NCBI GenBank assembly: GCA_029287875.1 | Contig: JARFQH010000382.1 | Span: 1-9,468 of the forward strand | DNA from: Desulfobacteraceae bacterium | GTDB lineage: Bacteria; Desulfobacterota; Desulfobacteria; Desulfobacterales; SG8-13 | Direction of reading: 5' to 3' | DNA: 9,468 nucleotides | Part shown: positions 1-6,909 of the stretch, one piece after another | How the letters are laid out: every line of letters begins with the position of its first letter | How positions within the stretch are numbered: the stretch's first letter is position 1 | The notes under the pieces: generated by a model | Database searches by the model: none | The model's input: only the letters and a program-made list of their open reading frames with translations | What the model was told of the DNA's origin: nothing | Position numbers and translations under genes: made by a program

Positions 1-2027
1 ATAAAGCCGCTGGCCCCTTTTTTGTCCTTCTCTGAAAATGAGAGCACCTGATTTTCCTTGCTGCCGTCGCGGTAAATCGTGATGCCCTTGCACTCGAGCT
101 CATACGCCAGGTTGTAAACCTTGAGAACGTCTTCGGGAGTGGCGTCGCGCGGCAGGTTGACGGTTTTCGAAACCGCATTGTCCGTGTATTTCTGAAAGGC
201 GGCTTGCATCCGCACATGCCATTCCGGAGCTACGTCGTGGGCGGTCACGAATACGCGGCGCACGTCTTCGGGTATATCCTCCAATTTGGCAATGCTTCCT
301 CTTCCGGCAATCCGGTTCATGAGTTCGGAGCTGAAAAATTCGTTTTCCTTGGCAACCTGTTCGAAGTAAGGGTTGACTTCGAGCAATTCGTCGTTGTCCA
401 TGACGCGCCTGACAAAGCTCAGAGCAAAGAGCGGTTCGATGCCGCTGGAGCACCCGGCGATAATGCTCAGGGTGCCGGTGGGGGCGATGGTGGTGATTGT
501 CGCATTTCGGTACCGGCAATCCTTTTTGTTTTTAAAGGCGCTTTTGCCGAAATTCTTGAAGGTCCCCCTCTTCTTGGCGAGATCCCGTGAGGCCTCCCGT
601 GATTGATGCTGGATGAAGGTCATGACATCCTCAGCCAACTGCAGCGCTTCCTCGGAATTATAGGGCACGCCCATCTGGTACAGCATGTCGGCAAACCCCA
701 TTACCCCCAGTCCGATCTTGCGGTTGCCCTCCACCATCGCGGAGATTTCCGGCAGCGGATAGCGTGACATGTCGATCGTGTTGTCCAGAAAACGGACCGC
801 CAGCCAGACGATTTCCTTGAGTCTCTCGTAGTCGACGGCCGGATTTCCGGCCGCGGACGCGACGAATTTTGCCAGATTGATGGAACCGAGGTTGCAGGCC
901 TCAAAAGGCAGCAGGGGTTGTTCGCCGCAGGGGTTGGTGCTCTCGATGTCACCCAAAGCCGGGGTAGGATTGTCGCGGTTGATGCGATCGAGGAAGACAA
1001 TGCCGGGATCCCCGTTTTCCCAAGCCTGCTCCACCAAGTGCAAATAAACTTCGGCCGCATTCAGCTCGCCGACTTTTTGTTTTTCCTTGGGATCAATCAA
1101 GTCATAGGAGGTCAGCATCTTGACGGATTCCATGAAAGCGTCGGTGACTCCCACCGATATGTTGAAATTGTTCAGATCATGATGGTATTTCTTGCAGGTG
1201 ATGAAATCGAGAATGTCCGGGTGGTCGATTCGCAAAATCGCCATGTTGGCCCCGCGCCGGGTGCCGCCCTGTTTGACCTGTTCGGTGGCGGTATTGAAGA
1301 TTTTCATAAAAGAGACCGGCCCCGACGCCACTCCGCCGGTACTGCCGACCCGGCTATCCTTGGGACGCAGGCGAGAAAAGGAAAAACCGGTTCCGCCCCC
1401 GGATTTATGGATCATGGCCGCATTTTTCAGAGCCGAGAAGATGCCGTCCAGACTGTCATCGACGGGCAGCACGAAACAGGCCGCCAATTGGCCCAGGCGC
1501 CTTCCGGCATTCATCAAGGTAGGCGAGTTCGGCAGAAAATAGAATTCTGTCATCATCCGGTAGAACAGCGCCTCCATCTTCTCTGCCTCTTGGGCGTCGC
1601 TGTAGTTTTCCTCGGCCCGCGCGATGTGGTGAGCCACCCTGCGGAACATGTCCTCCGGGCTCTCGATTACCTTTCCATCGCTGTCTTTTCTCAAGTAGCG
1701 TCGTTGCAGGACGGTCCGTGCATTATCGGTCAAAACCAGTTCGTTTTTCACAAAAATCGATTTGTCGAGATGTACGGAGGAGGTCGATCGCACCCCATAT
1801 TCGTTCATTTTAGCACCAATGAGCTTCTCAATAATGGCTGAGTTGATGGTGTCCTGCTCCATCCGGGCGATTTCCTCACGCAGAAATCGACTGATGGTCA
1901 TGGCCTGTTCGCTGTTGAGGGCGTTCCGGCGGACCAGCAAATCGGCGAACCGATCGTCGTCCCAGCGGTATTCGTTCAAATCAAAACGACCGTCTGTTGT
2001 AATTAACACCTTTCCCTGGTGACGCAT
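1..2027 (-). CDS. nrdJ: Adenosylcobalamin-dependent (class II) ribonucleoside-diphosphate reductase NrdJ, C-terminus cut by window edge
   Basis: Reduces ribonucleotides to deoxyribonucleotides by B12-generated radical chemistry, in the cytoplasm and without oxygen. One frame is open from the ATG at 2027 to the left edge, giving 675 codons with no stop. Cys184 (in AACFVLPV) and Cys378 (in FEACNLGSINL) are the expected redox pair. Asn365-Cys367-Glu369 (NPCGEQPLLP) is the radical-site loop, with thiyl Cys367. The 11-residue gap from Cys367 to Cys378 equals that of the Thermotoga maritima enzyme as I recall it (322 to 333). APTGTLSIIAGCSSGIEP supplies the substrate phosphate loop. Residues 1-80 carry an extension that could be a degenerate ATP-cone, which is uncertain. 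The start is supported by GGGAG about 7 bases upstream. The usual C-terminal CxxC tail, which re-reduces the active site, would lie outside the window. Upstream NrdR-like boxes fit an nrd gene. Confidence 0.97.
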   Translation of the reverse strand, partial: MRHQGKVLITTDGRFDLNEYRWDDDRFADLLVRRNALNSEQAMTISRFLREEIARMEQDTINSAIIEKLIGAKMNEYGVRSTSSVHLDKSIFVKNELVLTDNARTVLQRRYLRKDSDGKVIESPEDMFRRVAHHIARAEENYSDAQEAEKMEALFYRMMTEFYFLPNSPTLMNAGRRLGQLAACFVLPVDDSLDGIFSALKNAAMIHKSGGGTGFSFSRLRPKDSRVGSTGGVASGPVSFMKIFNTATEQVKQGGTRRGANMAILRIDHPDILDFITCKKYHHDLNNFNISVGVTDAFMESVKMLTSYDLIDPKEKQKVGELNAAEVYLHLVEQAWENGDPGIVFLDRINRDNPTPALGDIESTNPCGEQPLLPFEACNLGSINLAKFVASAAGNPAVDYERLKEIVWLAVRFLDNTIDMSRYPLPEISAMVEGNRKIGLGVMGFADMLYQMGVPYNSEEALQLAEDVMTFIQHQSREASRDLAKKRGTFKNFGKSAFKNKKDCRYRNATITTIAPTGTLSIIAGCSSGIEPLFALSFVRRVMDNDELLEVNPYFEQVAKENEFFSSELMNRIAGRGSIAKLEDIPEDVRRVFVTAHDVAPEWHVRMQAAFQKYTDNAVSKTVNLPRDATPEDVLKVYNLAYELECKGITIYRDGSKENQVLSFSEKDKKGASGF

Positions 2028-2047
2028 TGATTGTCTCCCGATCATCC

Positions 2048-2063
2048 GGTAACAACGGTTACC
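2048..2063 (-). promoter_or_regulatory. Inverted repeat just upstream of the nrdJ ribosome binding site
   Basis: GGTAAC-AACG-GTTACC is a perfect 6-bp inverted repeat with a 4-base loop, ending 21 bases before the nrdJ ATG. It could form a hairpin beside the Shine-Dalgarno sequence in the nrdJ leader, or be a protein site. The sequence shows only the symmetry; function is inference. Confidence 0.35.
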
Positions 2064-2124
2064 GCTGATATGCTCGTACTTAGGGTTTGAAAATGGACGG
2101 CAAACAGCTGTTGACGAGCGCTGC

Positions 2125-2162
2125 CCACCGTTTGTGAACGGAAAATCCCGGTCTTAGCGGTG
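2125..2162 (-). promoter_or_regulatory. Possible alternative hairpins in the nrdJ leader
   Basis: CCACCG at 2125-2130 can pair with CGGTGG at 2157-2162. The overlapping smaller hairpin CCGTT-TGTG-AACGG at 2128-2141 would exclude it. Both lie inside the predicted leader of about 150 bases before nrdJ. I do not recognise a cobalamin riboswitch (no B12-box-like sequence), although such a switch would be plausible before a B12-dependent gene. Low confidence that this is functional. Confidence 0.25.
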
Positions 2163-2184
2163 GTTATTTATTGAAGCTATTGTA

Positions 2185-2213
2185 TGGATATCACACAACA
2201 TGTAGTGTGTCAA
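2185..2213 (-). promoter_or_regulatory. Predicted sigma70-type promoter of nrdJ
   Basis: On the minus strand, TTGACA (2213-2208) is followed by a 17-base spacer and TATCCA (2190-2185). A TGA triplet directly before the -10 makes an extended -10 (TGATATCCA). The -35 is perfect and the -10 matches only 3 of 6 bases. The NrdR-like box 2193-2208 fills the spacer, so a bound repressor would block polymerase. Transcription would start near 2178, giving a leader of about 150 bases. Confidence 0.5.
2193..2208. promoter_or_regulatory. NrdR box 1 (predicted operator)
   Basis: ACACAACATGTAGTGT matches 14 of 16 positions of the NrdR-box consensus as I know it (acaCwAtATaTwGtgt). It is a near-perfect palindrome that occupies the spacer of the predicted nrdJ promoter. 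NrdR is the ATP/dATP-sensing repressor of ribonucleotide reductase genes in many bacteria and usually binds paired boxes an integral number of helical turns apart. A second, weaker box lies 31 bp away. Confidence 0.75.
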
Positions 2214-2225
2214 TGATAATTGACA
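2208..2225. promoter_or_regulatory. Back-to-back divergent -35 hexamers forming an inverted repeat
   Basis: TGTCAAT-GATA-ATTGACA is a perfect inverted repeat of 7-bp arms midway between the two NrdR-like boxes. Each arm is a perfect -35 hexamer: one pointing left to nrdJ, one (TTGACA 2220-2225) pointing right to the hydrolase gene. No good -10 follows the rightward hexamer at 17 bases, so the rightward promoter is uncertain. A TAATAAT at 2260-2266 is an alternative -10 for the rightward gene. Confidence 0.4.
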
Positions 2226-2239
2226 TCAATATCTGGATC
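2224..2239. promoter_or_regulatory. NrdR box 2 (predicted, weaker)
   Basis: The core CAATATCTGG (2227-2236) matches 8 of 10 core positions of the NrdR consensus; the flanks match poorly. Its centre (2231.5) is exactly 31 bp from the centre of box 1 (2200.5), about three helical turns, the spacing typical of paired NrdR boxes. The spacing is the main reason for the call. Confidence 0.6.
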
Positions 2240-2316
2240 TTTAACCCTTTTGTATGGCGTAATAATTCAGAGGATTGGTTAATAAGCAAAGCCGATCGAA
2301 GAGCGCCCTTCACAGA

Positions 2317-3210
2317 ATGAGACAACGGAAGCCGTTAGTGGAAGCGCAAAGGGACAATTGGCTATACCTTCGCGACGGACGACGGGTGGGATTTCTGGCC
2401 TGCGGCGATGCGTTTGGCTGGCCGGTCTTTTACTGTCACGGATTCCCTGGTTCCCGCCTGGAGGTCCTTCTGGCGGACCGAATCGCCGCGCAAAAGGGCA
2501 TTCGACTTATCGGCGTCGACCGACCGGGATACGGTCTGTCGGATGACTGCCCCGGGCGCAGCCTGGGCGATTGGGCCGACGATGTGGCCGAACTGGCCGA
2601 TCGCATTGGCATCGCGCGCTTTTCGGTTTTGGGGGCCTCCGGCGGTGGGCCGTATGCCGTCGCCTGTGCTTGCAGGCTGCGGGATCGATTGTTGGCAGTG
2701 GGAATCGTTTGCGGCCTGGCGCCGATCACCGTCCGCGGGACCCTGCGCGGTATGAGCGGGTTCAATCGTTTCGGTTTGCGGCTGGCCGCCGCAGCGCCCC
2801 TGTTGGTCAAACCGTTTTTTCTTCCGATTGCCGCTCTCCTCAAGCACAGACCGCAGTGGGTGTTGTCCTCCATCGCCCGCCGGGCCGGGCAGCCGGACCG
2901 TCGGGTCCTCAGCCGCCCGGAGATCAGGGAGACCATGTGTGGCAGTTTTCGTGAAGCGATGCGGATGGGCCTGTTCGGAGCCGTCCGCGACGCCGTCCTC
3001 TACAGCCGAGCGTGGGGCCTGCATCTGTCGGAAGTCACGTTACCGGTCAATCTCTGGCATGGTGAGAAAGACCGCATCGTTCCGCCCGCCATGGGAAGGT
3101 GGCTGGCAGCCAGCATCCCGGGGTGCCGCGCACGGTTCTACCCGGAAGAAGGTCACTTCTCTTTGATCATGAACAGGATGGACGCCATCATCGACCATAT
3201 AAGGGCTTAG
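2317..3210 (+). CDS. Alpha/beta hydrolase family protein
   Basis: Probable serine hydrolase of unknown substrate; 297 residues, predicted cytosolic, with no signal peptide seen. The fold markers are in order: HGFPGSR at 41-47 (oxyanion-hole region), DRPGYGLSD at 68-76, nucleophile elbow GASGGG with Ser108, acid Asp252 in HGEKDRIVPP, and His280 in EEGHFSL. The triad is complete, so the protein should be active. Residues about 140-235 form the variable cap. The ATG at 2317 is preferred. An upstream TTG at 2275 in the same frame would add 14 residues, but its AGAGGA touches the start codon with no spacing, and the extra residues do not look like part of the fold. The family covers esterases, epoxide hydrolases, C-C hydrolases and haloperoxidase-like enzymes; nothing here fixes the reaction. 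Transcribed away from nrdJ, sharing its upstream region. Confidence 0.9.
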   Translation: MRQRKPLVEAQRDNWLYLRDGRRVGFLACGDAFGWPVFYCHGFPGSRLEVLLADRIAAQKGIRLIGVDRPGYGLSDDCPGRSLGDWADDVAELADRIGIARFSVLGASGGGPYAVACACRLRDRLLAVGIVCGLAPITVRGTLRGMSGFNRFGLRLAAAAPLLVKPFFLPIAALLKHRPQWVLSSIARRAGQPDRRVLSRPEIRETMCGSFREAMRMGLFGAVRDAVLYSRAWGLHLSEVTLPVNLWHGEKDRIVPPAMGRWLAASIPGCRARFYPEEGHFSLIMNRMDAIIDHIRA

Positions 3211-3384
3211 GGCCGCGGCAAGTAATGATAATACATCTCGCCTGTCTTTTGGCCCGTCTAACGCGTTACATCCACCGTCACATATCCTGATATGCTCCAG
3301 CGGACGCGCCTTGTAGACGAACTAAAATCCTGCGCCATTTTGTGTCATTATTTCTTGTCGAAGCCCTGAACCGAACCGCGAGTC
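3211..3384. other. Convergent intergenic gap without a clear terminator
   Basis: This gap lies between the 3' ends of the hydrolase and the TPM gene. It holds the 10-bp palindrome TAACGCGTTA (3259-3268) and CATATC-CT-GATATG (3281-3294). Neither is followed by a T-run on either strand, so I do not call an intrinsic terminator. No small gene is apparent. Confidence 0.4.
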
Positions 3385-3942
3385 TCAGTCGCCGATGATA
3401 ACGCCTTTGAGTTCATCGGTGTCATCGGGCTTGATGGGGAAATGGGCCGCCAGTATTTGACCGATTTTGCCGATCCCCTCACAAATGGCATCGGTTTGGC
3501 GGTGTTTCTTTATGCCGGTAACGATCGACGCGACCACCTCTTGCCACACATCCGGTGTCAGCTTTTCGTCGATGCCCCTGTCGGTCAGCACGCAGACCCA
3601 CCGCTCGAACACAGATATAAGAACGAGGACGCCAGTGGCGTCGCGTGTCCGGAAGAGTCCTTCTTTGAAGAAAGCGGTGACGGCAGCCTCCTTTACTTCG
3701 GCTTCGATTTCCTTGATGGAGATGAAACGGCGTTTGAGCCACAGGGTGCGTTTGACGACTTCATACGCAATTGGAAAAAAAAAGAAAAACAGGCCCAGGA
3801 ATACCCAGACATTCCGGGTACCGGTCCAGAGCCAGCCGCCGACCAGCGGCATCAGGACCAGTGCCGCCGGGAAGGCAAAAAATATACCGCCGATGGCATC
3901 CGCCTGCGGATAGTGGTCGCTGGAGGAGACGACCATGACCAC
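3385..3942 (-). CDS. TPM-domain membrane protein (intact part of a 5'-frameshifted gene)
   Basis: Resembles the small TPM (TLP18.3/Psb32/MOLO-1 phosphatase-like) membrane proteins common in Desulfobacterota; biochemical role unknown. The uninterrupted frame begins at GTG 3942 and gives 185 residues. Two hydrophobic segments lie at about 18-39 and 45-63. A soluble TPM part follows, including KEAAVTAFFKEGLFRTRDATG, FERWVCVLTDRGIDEKL and the C-terminal end KPDDTDELKGVI. The GTG has no convincing ribosome binding site. The family's usual N-terminal helix is present just upstream but out of frame: in this frame 4011-3943 reads SEDDRGRLDDCIRQAEKRTS and on to GEI, preceded by TAG at 4014-4012. A one-base correction joins it to the ATG at 4037, for 217 residues. 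Either a recent frameshift mutation, a sequencing error, or a shorter functional protein. Confidence 0.75.
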   Translation of the reverse strand: MVMVVSSSDHYPQADAIGGIFFAFPAALVLMPLVGGWLWTGTRNVWVFLGLFFFFFPIAYEVVKRTLWLKRRFISIKEIEAEVKEAAVTAFFKEGLFRTRDATGVLVLISVFERWVCVLTDRGIDEKLTPDVWQEVVASIVTGIKKHRQTDAICEGIGKIGQILAAHFPIKPDDTDELKGVIIGD

Positions 3943-4037
3943 GATTTCGCCGGAAGTCCTCTTTTCGGCCTGCCGGATGCAGTCATCGAGACGACCGCGA
4001 TCGTCTTCGCTCTAAAATCTTTGGCCAAATTCCGCAT
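3943..4037 (-). pseudogene. Out-of-frame 5' end of the TPM gene
   Basis: The ATG at 4037 has a plausible ribosome binding site (ACGAGAG) and encodes MRNLAKDFR, which looks like the natural start of this family. The frame is lost at 4009-4020 (AGATTTTAGAGC on the minus strand). Adding one base, or reading AGA and then AGC by a -1 step, continues into the TPM helix and the downstream ORF. As the sequence stands, translation from 4037 runs out of frame and stops at 3852. Confidence 0.6.
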
Positions 4038-4269
4038 TTTCTCTCGTCTTTCCCGTCATGAAACAAATGTCGAATCCGGCTTCAGCGTCGCCGACGCTTG
4101 CCGCATGTTTGCCTCCGAATGGTGGGTCATAGATAATGGACGTTTTCGAGAAGGGAGATCATATCGGTTCGCTCTGCTCACTCGGTTGATGTTCATCGAA
4201 AACCCGTGCTCAGACGTTCGAGAATCGAAGTGATAGCCGTCAAAACAGGTGCCGGTCGCCCCGATCATA
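4038..4269. other. Intergenic gap between the HoxU-like gene and the TPM gene
   Basis: 232 bases with no credible gene, no recognisable strong promoter and no hairpin-plus-T-run terminator on the minus strand. The gap suggests that the TPM gene is not tightly coupled to the diaphorase operon, but read-through cannot be excluded. Confidence 0.4.
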
Positions 4270-4923
4270 TCAGGGCAAACTCTTAAGCCCGTCTTTGAGG
4301 GCCAACGCAGCGACCGGACAGGTGTCGATACAGGCCCGACAGGTCGCACAATCATGCCGGACTGAATCGGTTCGACCGAAAAAACTGACGACCGTGTCGA
4401 AGCCACGTTTGGCAAAGGTCAGCTCCGGCCGGTCGCTCGCCGCCCGGCAGACCGCGACACACCGGCCACACAGAACGCAGCGATTGGGATAATAATCGAG
4501 GCAAGGGTGGCGATCGTCGATCGGCGGCTCTTTCAGGCGGTGCCGCAACCCTTTGGGTTTCAAACCGACTTTGAGGAATCGGGCCAGATGTTGCAGGGCG
4601 CATTTACGGTTGGCAGGGCAGTTTTTGCAGTCGACGTCGTGTACCGAGAGAAGCAGCTTCAGTGCGGTTCTCTGCAGACGCCGGACGGCAGGCGTATCGG
4701 TTCTGACCACCATCGCCGCCTGCACCGGCACACTGCAGGCGGCAACCGGGCGGTCGACGCCGTCGATCTCCACGAAGCACAGTCGGCAGGAAGCCGGTGC
4801 CGGATCAACCTCTTTCAGATAACACAGGTTGGGAATCGTAATCCCGTTATCCAGGCAGGCCTTGAGTAGCGAGGTGCCTTCCTGCACTTCGATCTTTTTT
4901 TGGTCGACCAGAATCGACACCAT
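4270..4923 (-). CDS. HoxU/NuoG-N-terminal-like iron-sulfur subunit of a diaphorase
   Basis: Electron-wire subunit expected to connect the NuoF-like flavoprotein to a catalytic partner or ferredoxin. The 217 residues carry four cluster sites in the HoxU order: a plant-type [2Fe-2S] site (Cys34, 46, 49, 63), a His-ligated [4Fe-4S] site (His95, Cys99, 102, 108), and two ferredoxin-type [4Fe-4S] sites (Cys149, 152, 155, 159 and Cys192, 195, 198, 202). All ligands are present. The protein ends just after the last cluster, as in HoxU and the N-terminal part of HndD or NuoG, with no molybdopterin or H-cluster domain. It is the last gene of the operon, 36 bases after nuoF. The ATG at 4923 has only a weak GGGAAA upstream, so coupling to nuoF is likely. 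HoxU-like is the best description; it could equally serve a formate dehydrogenase or a bifurcating enzyme. Confidence 0.88.
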   Translation of the reverse strand: MVSILVDQKKIEVQEGTSLLKACLDNGITIPNLCYLKEVDPAPASCRLCFVEIDGVDRPVAACSVPVQAAMVVRTDTPAVRRLQRTALKLLLSVHDVDCKNCPANRKCALQHLARFLKVGLKPKGLRHRLKEPPIDDRHPCLDYYPNRCVLCGRCVAVCRAASDRPELTFAKRGFDTVVSFFGRTDSVRHDCATCRACIDTCPVAALALKDGLKSLP

Positions 4924-4959
4924 GAGAGCGATTTCCCGGGGCCTGCCGAATGCGAGCCC

Positions 4960-6909
4960 CTAAGTGTTGTCTTTGGGCGGCTCCGGTGGCCGCTCGACGA
5001 TCGGCGCCAGATGCGGCGGTGACACTTTCATGACGGCCTGGTACTCCGGCGGGCAGGCGACCCTGCACTCGCCGCATTTGACACACAGCGACTGGTCGAT
5101 CCCCTTTTTGCGGTTGCCGGTTGTAAACACCGCATCCACCGGACAGCATCCCTCGCAGACATCGCATCCCCGTGCGCATCGGTCCAGATCGATATAAAAC
5201 GCGATCAGGGGCCGGCACATCATGGCCGGGCATCGCTTTTGCTCCACGTGGGCCGTATAATCGTCCGCAAAATATTTAAGCGACGTGAGCACCGGGTTCG
5301 GGGCCGTCTTGCCGAGACCGCAGAGGGACCCCTGTTTAATGTCCTCACTCAACTGCTGCAGCTGCAGCAGATCGGACGGCTGTCCCTCGCCTTCTGTCAA
5401 ACGTTTTAATATCTCCAAGAGATGGTAGGTGCCGATACGACAGAAGGTGCACTTGCCGCAGGACTCTTTCTGGGTGAAGTCGAGGAAGTAGCGGGAGACA
5501 TCCACCAGACAGGTGTCTTCGTCCATGACCACCATGCCGCCCGAGCCCATCATGGCCCCGGCCGCGGTCAGCGAGTCGAAGTCGATCGGTGTATCCAGAA
5601 AGTCCTCGGGCAAACATCCGCCGGAGGGTCCACCAATCTGAACCGCCTTGAACTTCTTCTTATTCGGTATCCCGCCGCAGATATCGAAAATCAGGGTCCG
5701 TAGCGATACCCCCATCGGGATTTCAACCAGGCCCGGATGGGTCACGTTGCCCACAACCGAAAAAATCGCGGTTCCGGGACTGCCGGCGCTGCCGATGCCC
5801 CGATACCACTCGCCACCGTTTTCAATGATAGGCGGCACCGAAGCCAGGGTTTTAACGTTGTTGATGACCGTCGGCTTGTCGTTCAATCCGGCTTCGATCG
5901 GATAGGGCGGTCGATGAAGCGGCATCCCCCGTCGGCCTTCGACCGATTGAATCAGCGCCGTTTCCTCACCGCACACAAAGGCGCCGGACCCCTCGAAAAC
6001 ACCGATATCGAAATCGAAGGCACTATCGAGGATAGCCTGTCCCAAGAGCCCCAATTCCTTGGCCTGTGCGATGGCCTTGCGAATGACCTTGACGGCGAGA
6101 GGGTATTCGGCCCTAACATAAACGAGACCATGTCGGGCGCCGACGGCGAAAGCACAGATGAGCATGCCCTCTAATACCTGGTGGGGATTGCTCTCCAGTA
6201 TCGTGCGGTCCATGTAGGCACCGGGATCCCCTTCATCGGCGTTGCAAATGACGATCTTGTCATCGCCGGCGGCCCGACGGGCCAACTCCCACTTGCTCCC
6301 GGTGGGAAAACCGGCGCCGCCGCGACCCCTCAAGCCGGAGTGTTCGATTTCCGCGATAATTGCCTGCGGGGAACTCTCGAGAGTCGTTGCCAAGGCGGTG
6401 TAACCGCCTTCGGCGAGATAGTCGTAGATGTCTTCGGGATCGATGCGGCCGCATTTCTCCATGACGACCCGTTTTTCCTGATTGAAGCGGGGAAACTCCA
6501 TGACCGAAGGAATCAGGTCGTTGTCAACAGTGGCGCCAAGGATGTGTTCCAGCCGCGGATCACCGCCTTCCAGAAAGAGCTTGGTCAGCATCGTGGCCTT
6601 GCCGGGGTTGACCTCGGGATATAAAATAGGTGGAAATCCGGAAGCCGGATGGTCGATCACGACCACCGGCTCGGCGTAACAGTGACCGACACAGCCGACA
6701 AGGTGGATGCGGGCGTCGATACCCCGTTCCACCAGGGCCTGTTCGAATGCGGCCCGGGTTTCAAGCGCACCGGCGGCTATGCCGCAAGTGGCCATGCCGA
6801 TGTGGATCTTTGGGAGCGGCGCCGCGTCGAAATCCGCCTTCCGCTGCCTGGCCTCGGCCTGCATCGCCCGAAAACGCTTGTTGGATGTGTCACGATTGGG
6901 TGGGTTCAT
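4960..6909 (-). CDS. nuoF: NuoF/HndC-type NAD(P)H-binding flavoprotein subunit with extra C-terminal 2x[4Fe-4S] domain
   Basis: Binds NAD(H) and FMN and passes electrons into Fe-S clusters. The 649 residues contain: a thioredoxin-like domain (about 34-115) with Cys42, 73 and 77; the NADH/FMN core with GRGGAGFPTGSKW (195-207), CNADEGDPGAYMDR (222-235) and GSGAFVCGEETALIQSVEG (307-325); the N3-type [4Fe-4S] site with Cys484, 487, 490 and 530; and a bacterial ferredoxin-like tail with Cys578, 582, 585, 589 and Cys609, 612, 615, 619. Plain complex I NuoF is about 430 residues, so both ends are extended as in HndC or HydB of soluble hydrogenases and bifurcating enzymes. The first tail cluster has Cys-x3-Cys spacing and an added Cys588. 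The thioredoxin-like domain shows three cysteines, not four. The ORF overlaps the end of nuoE by 20 bases and has no clear ribosome binding site, so it is probably translationally coupled. Confidence 0.93.
   Translation of the reverse strand: MNPPNRDTSNKRFRAMQAEARQRKADFDAAPLPKIHIGMATCGIAAGALETRAAFEQALVERGIDARIHLVGCVGHCYAEPVVVIDHPASGFPPILYPEVNPGKATMLTKLFLEGGDPRLEHILGATVDNDLIPSVMEFPRFNQEKRVVMEKCGRIDPEDIYDYLAEGGYTALATTLESSPQAIIAEIEHSGLRGRGGAGFPTGSKWELARRAAGDDKIVICNADEGDPGAYMDRTILESNPHQVLEGMLICAFAVGARHGLVYVRAEYPLAVKVIRKAIAQAKELGLLGQAILDSAFDFDIGVFEGSGAFVCGEETALIQSVEGRRGMPLHRPPYPIEAGLNDKPTVINNVKTLASVPPIIENGGEWYRGIGSAGSPGTAIFSVVGNVTHPGLVEIPMGVSLRTLIFDICGGIPNKKKFKAVQIGGPSGGCLPEDFLDTPIDFDSLTAAGAMMGSGGMVVMDEDTCLVDVSRYFLDFTQKESCGKCTFCRIGTYHLLEILKRLTEGEGQPSDLLQLQQLSEDIKQGSLCGLGKTAPNPVLTSLKYFADDYTAHVEQKRCPAMMCRPLIAFYIDLDRCARGCDVCEGCCPVDAVFTTGNRKKGIDQSLCVKCGECRVACPPEYQAVMKVSPPHLAPIVERPPEPPKDNT

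Noticed and set aside
918..1841. Long plus-strand open frame opposite nrdJ
   Set aside because: It lies fully antisense to a frame with intact NrdJ catalytic motifs and has no family resemblance or ribosome binding site; a shadow of GC-rich coding DNA.
2041..2180. Cobalamin riboswitch before nrdJ
   Set aside because: Expected on functional grounds, but no B12-box-like sequence or matching architecture was found in the leader.
2362..3024. Minus-strand open frame opposite the alpha/beta hydrolase
   Set aside because: It overlaps a gene with a complete Ser-Asp-His triad; low-complexity Arg/Pro/Gln-rich translation typical of a shadow.
3442..4233. Plus-strand 263-residue open frame across the TPM gene
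   Set aside because: It is antisense to a recognisable membrane protein; its product has no membrane or domain pattern. The long frame is only the complement of the TPM coding sequence.
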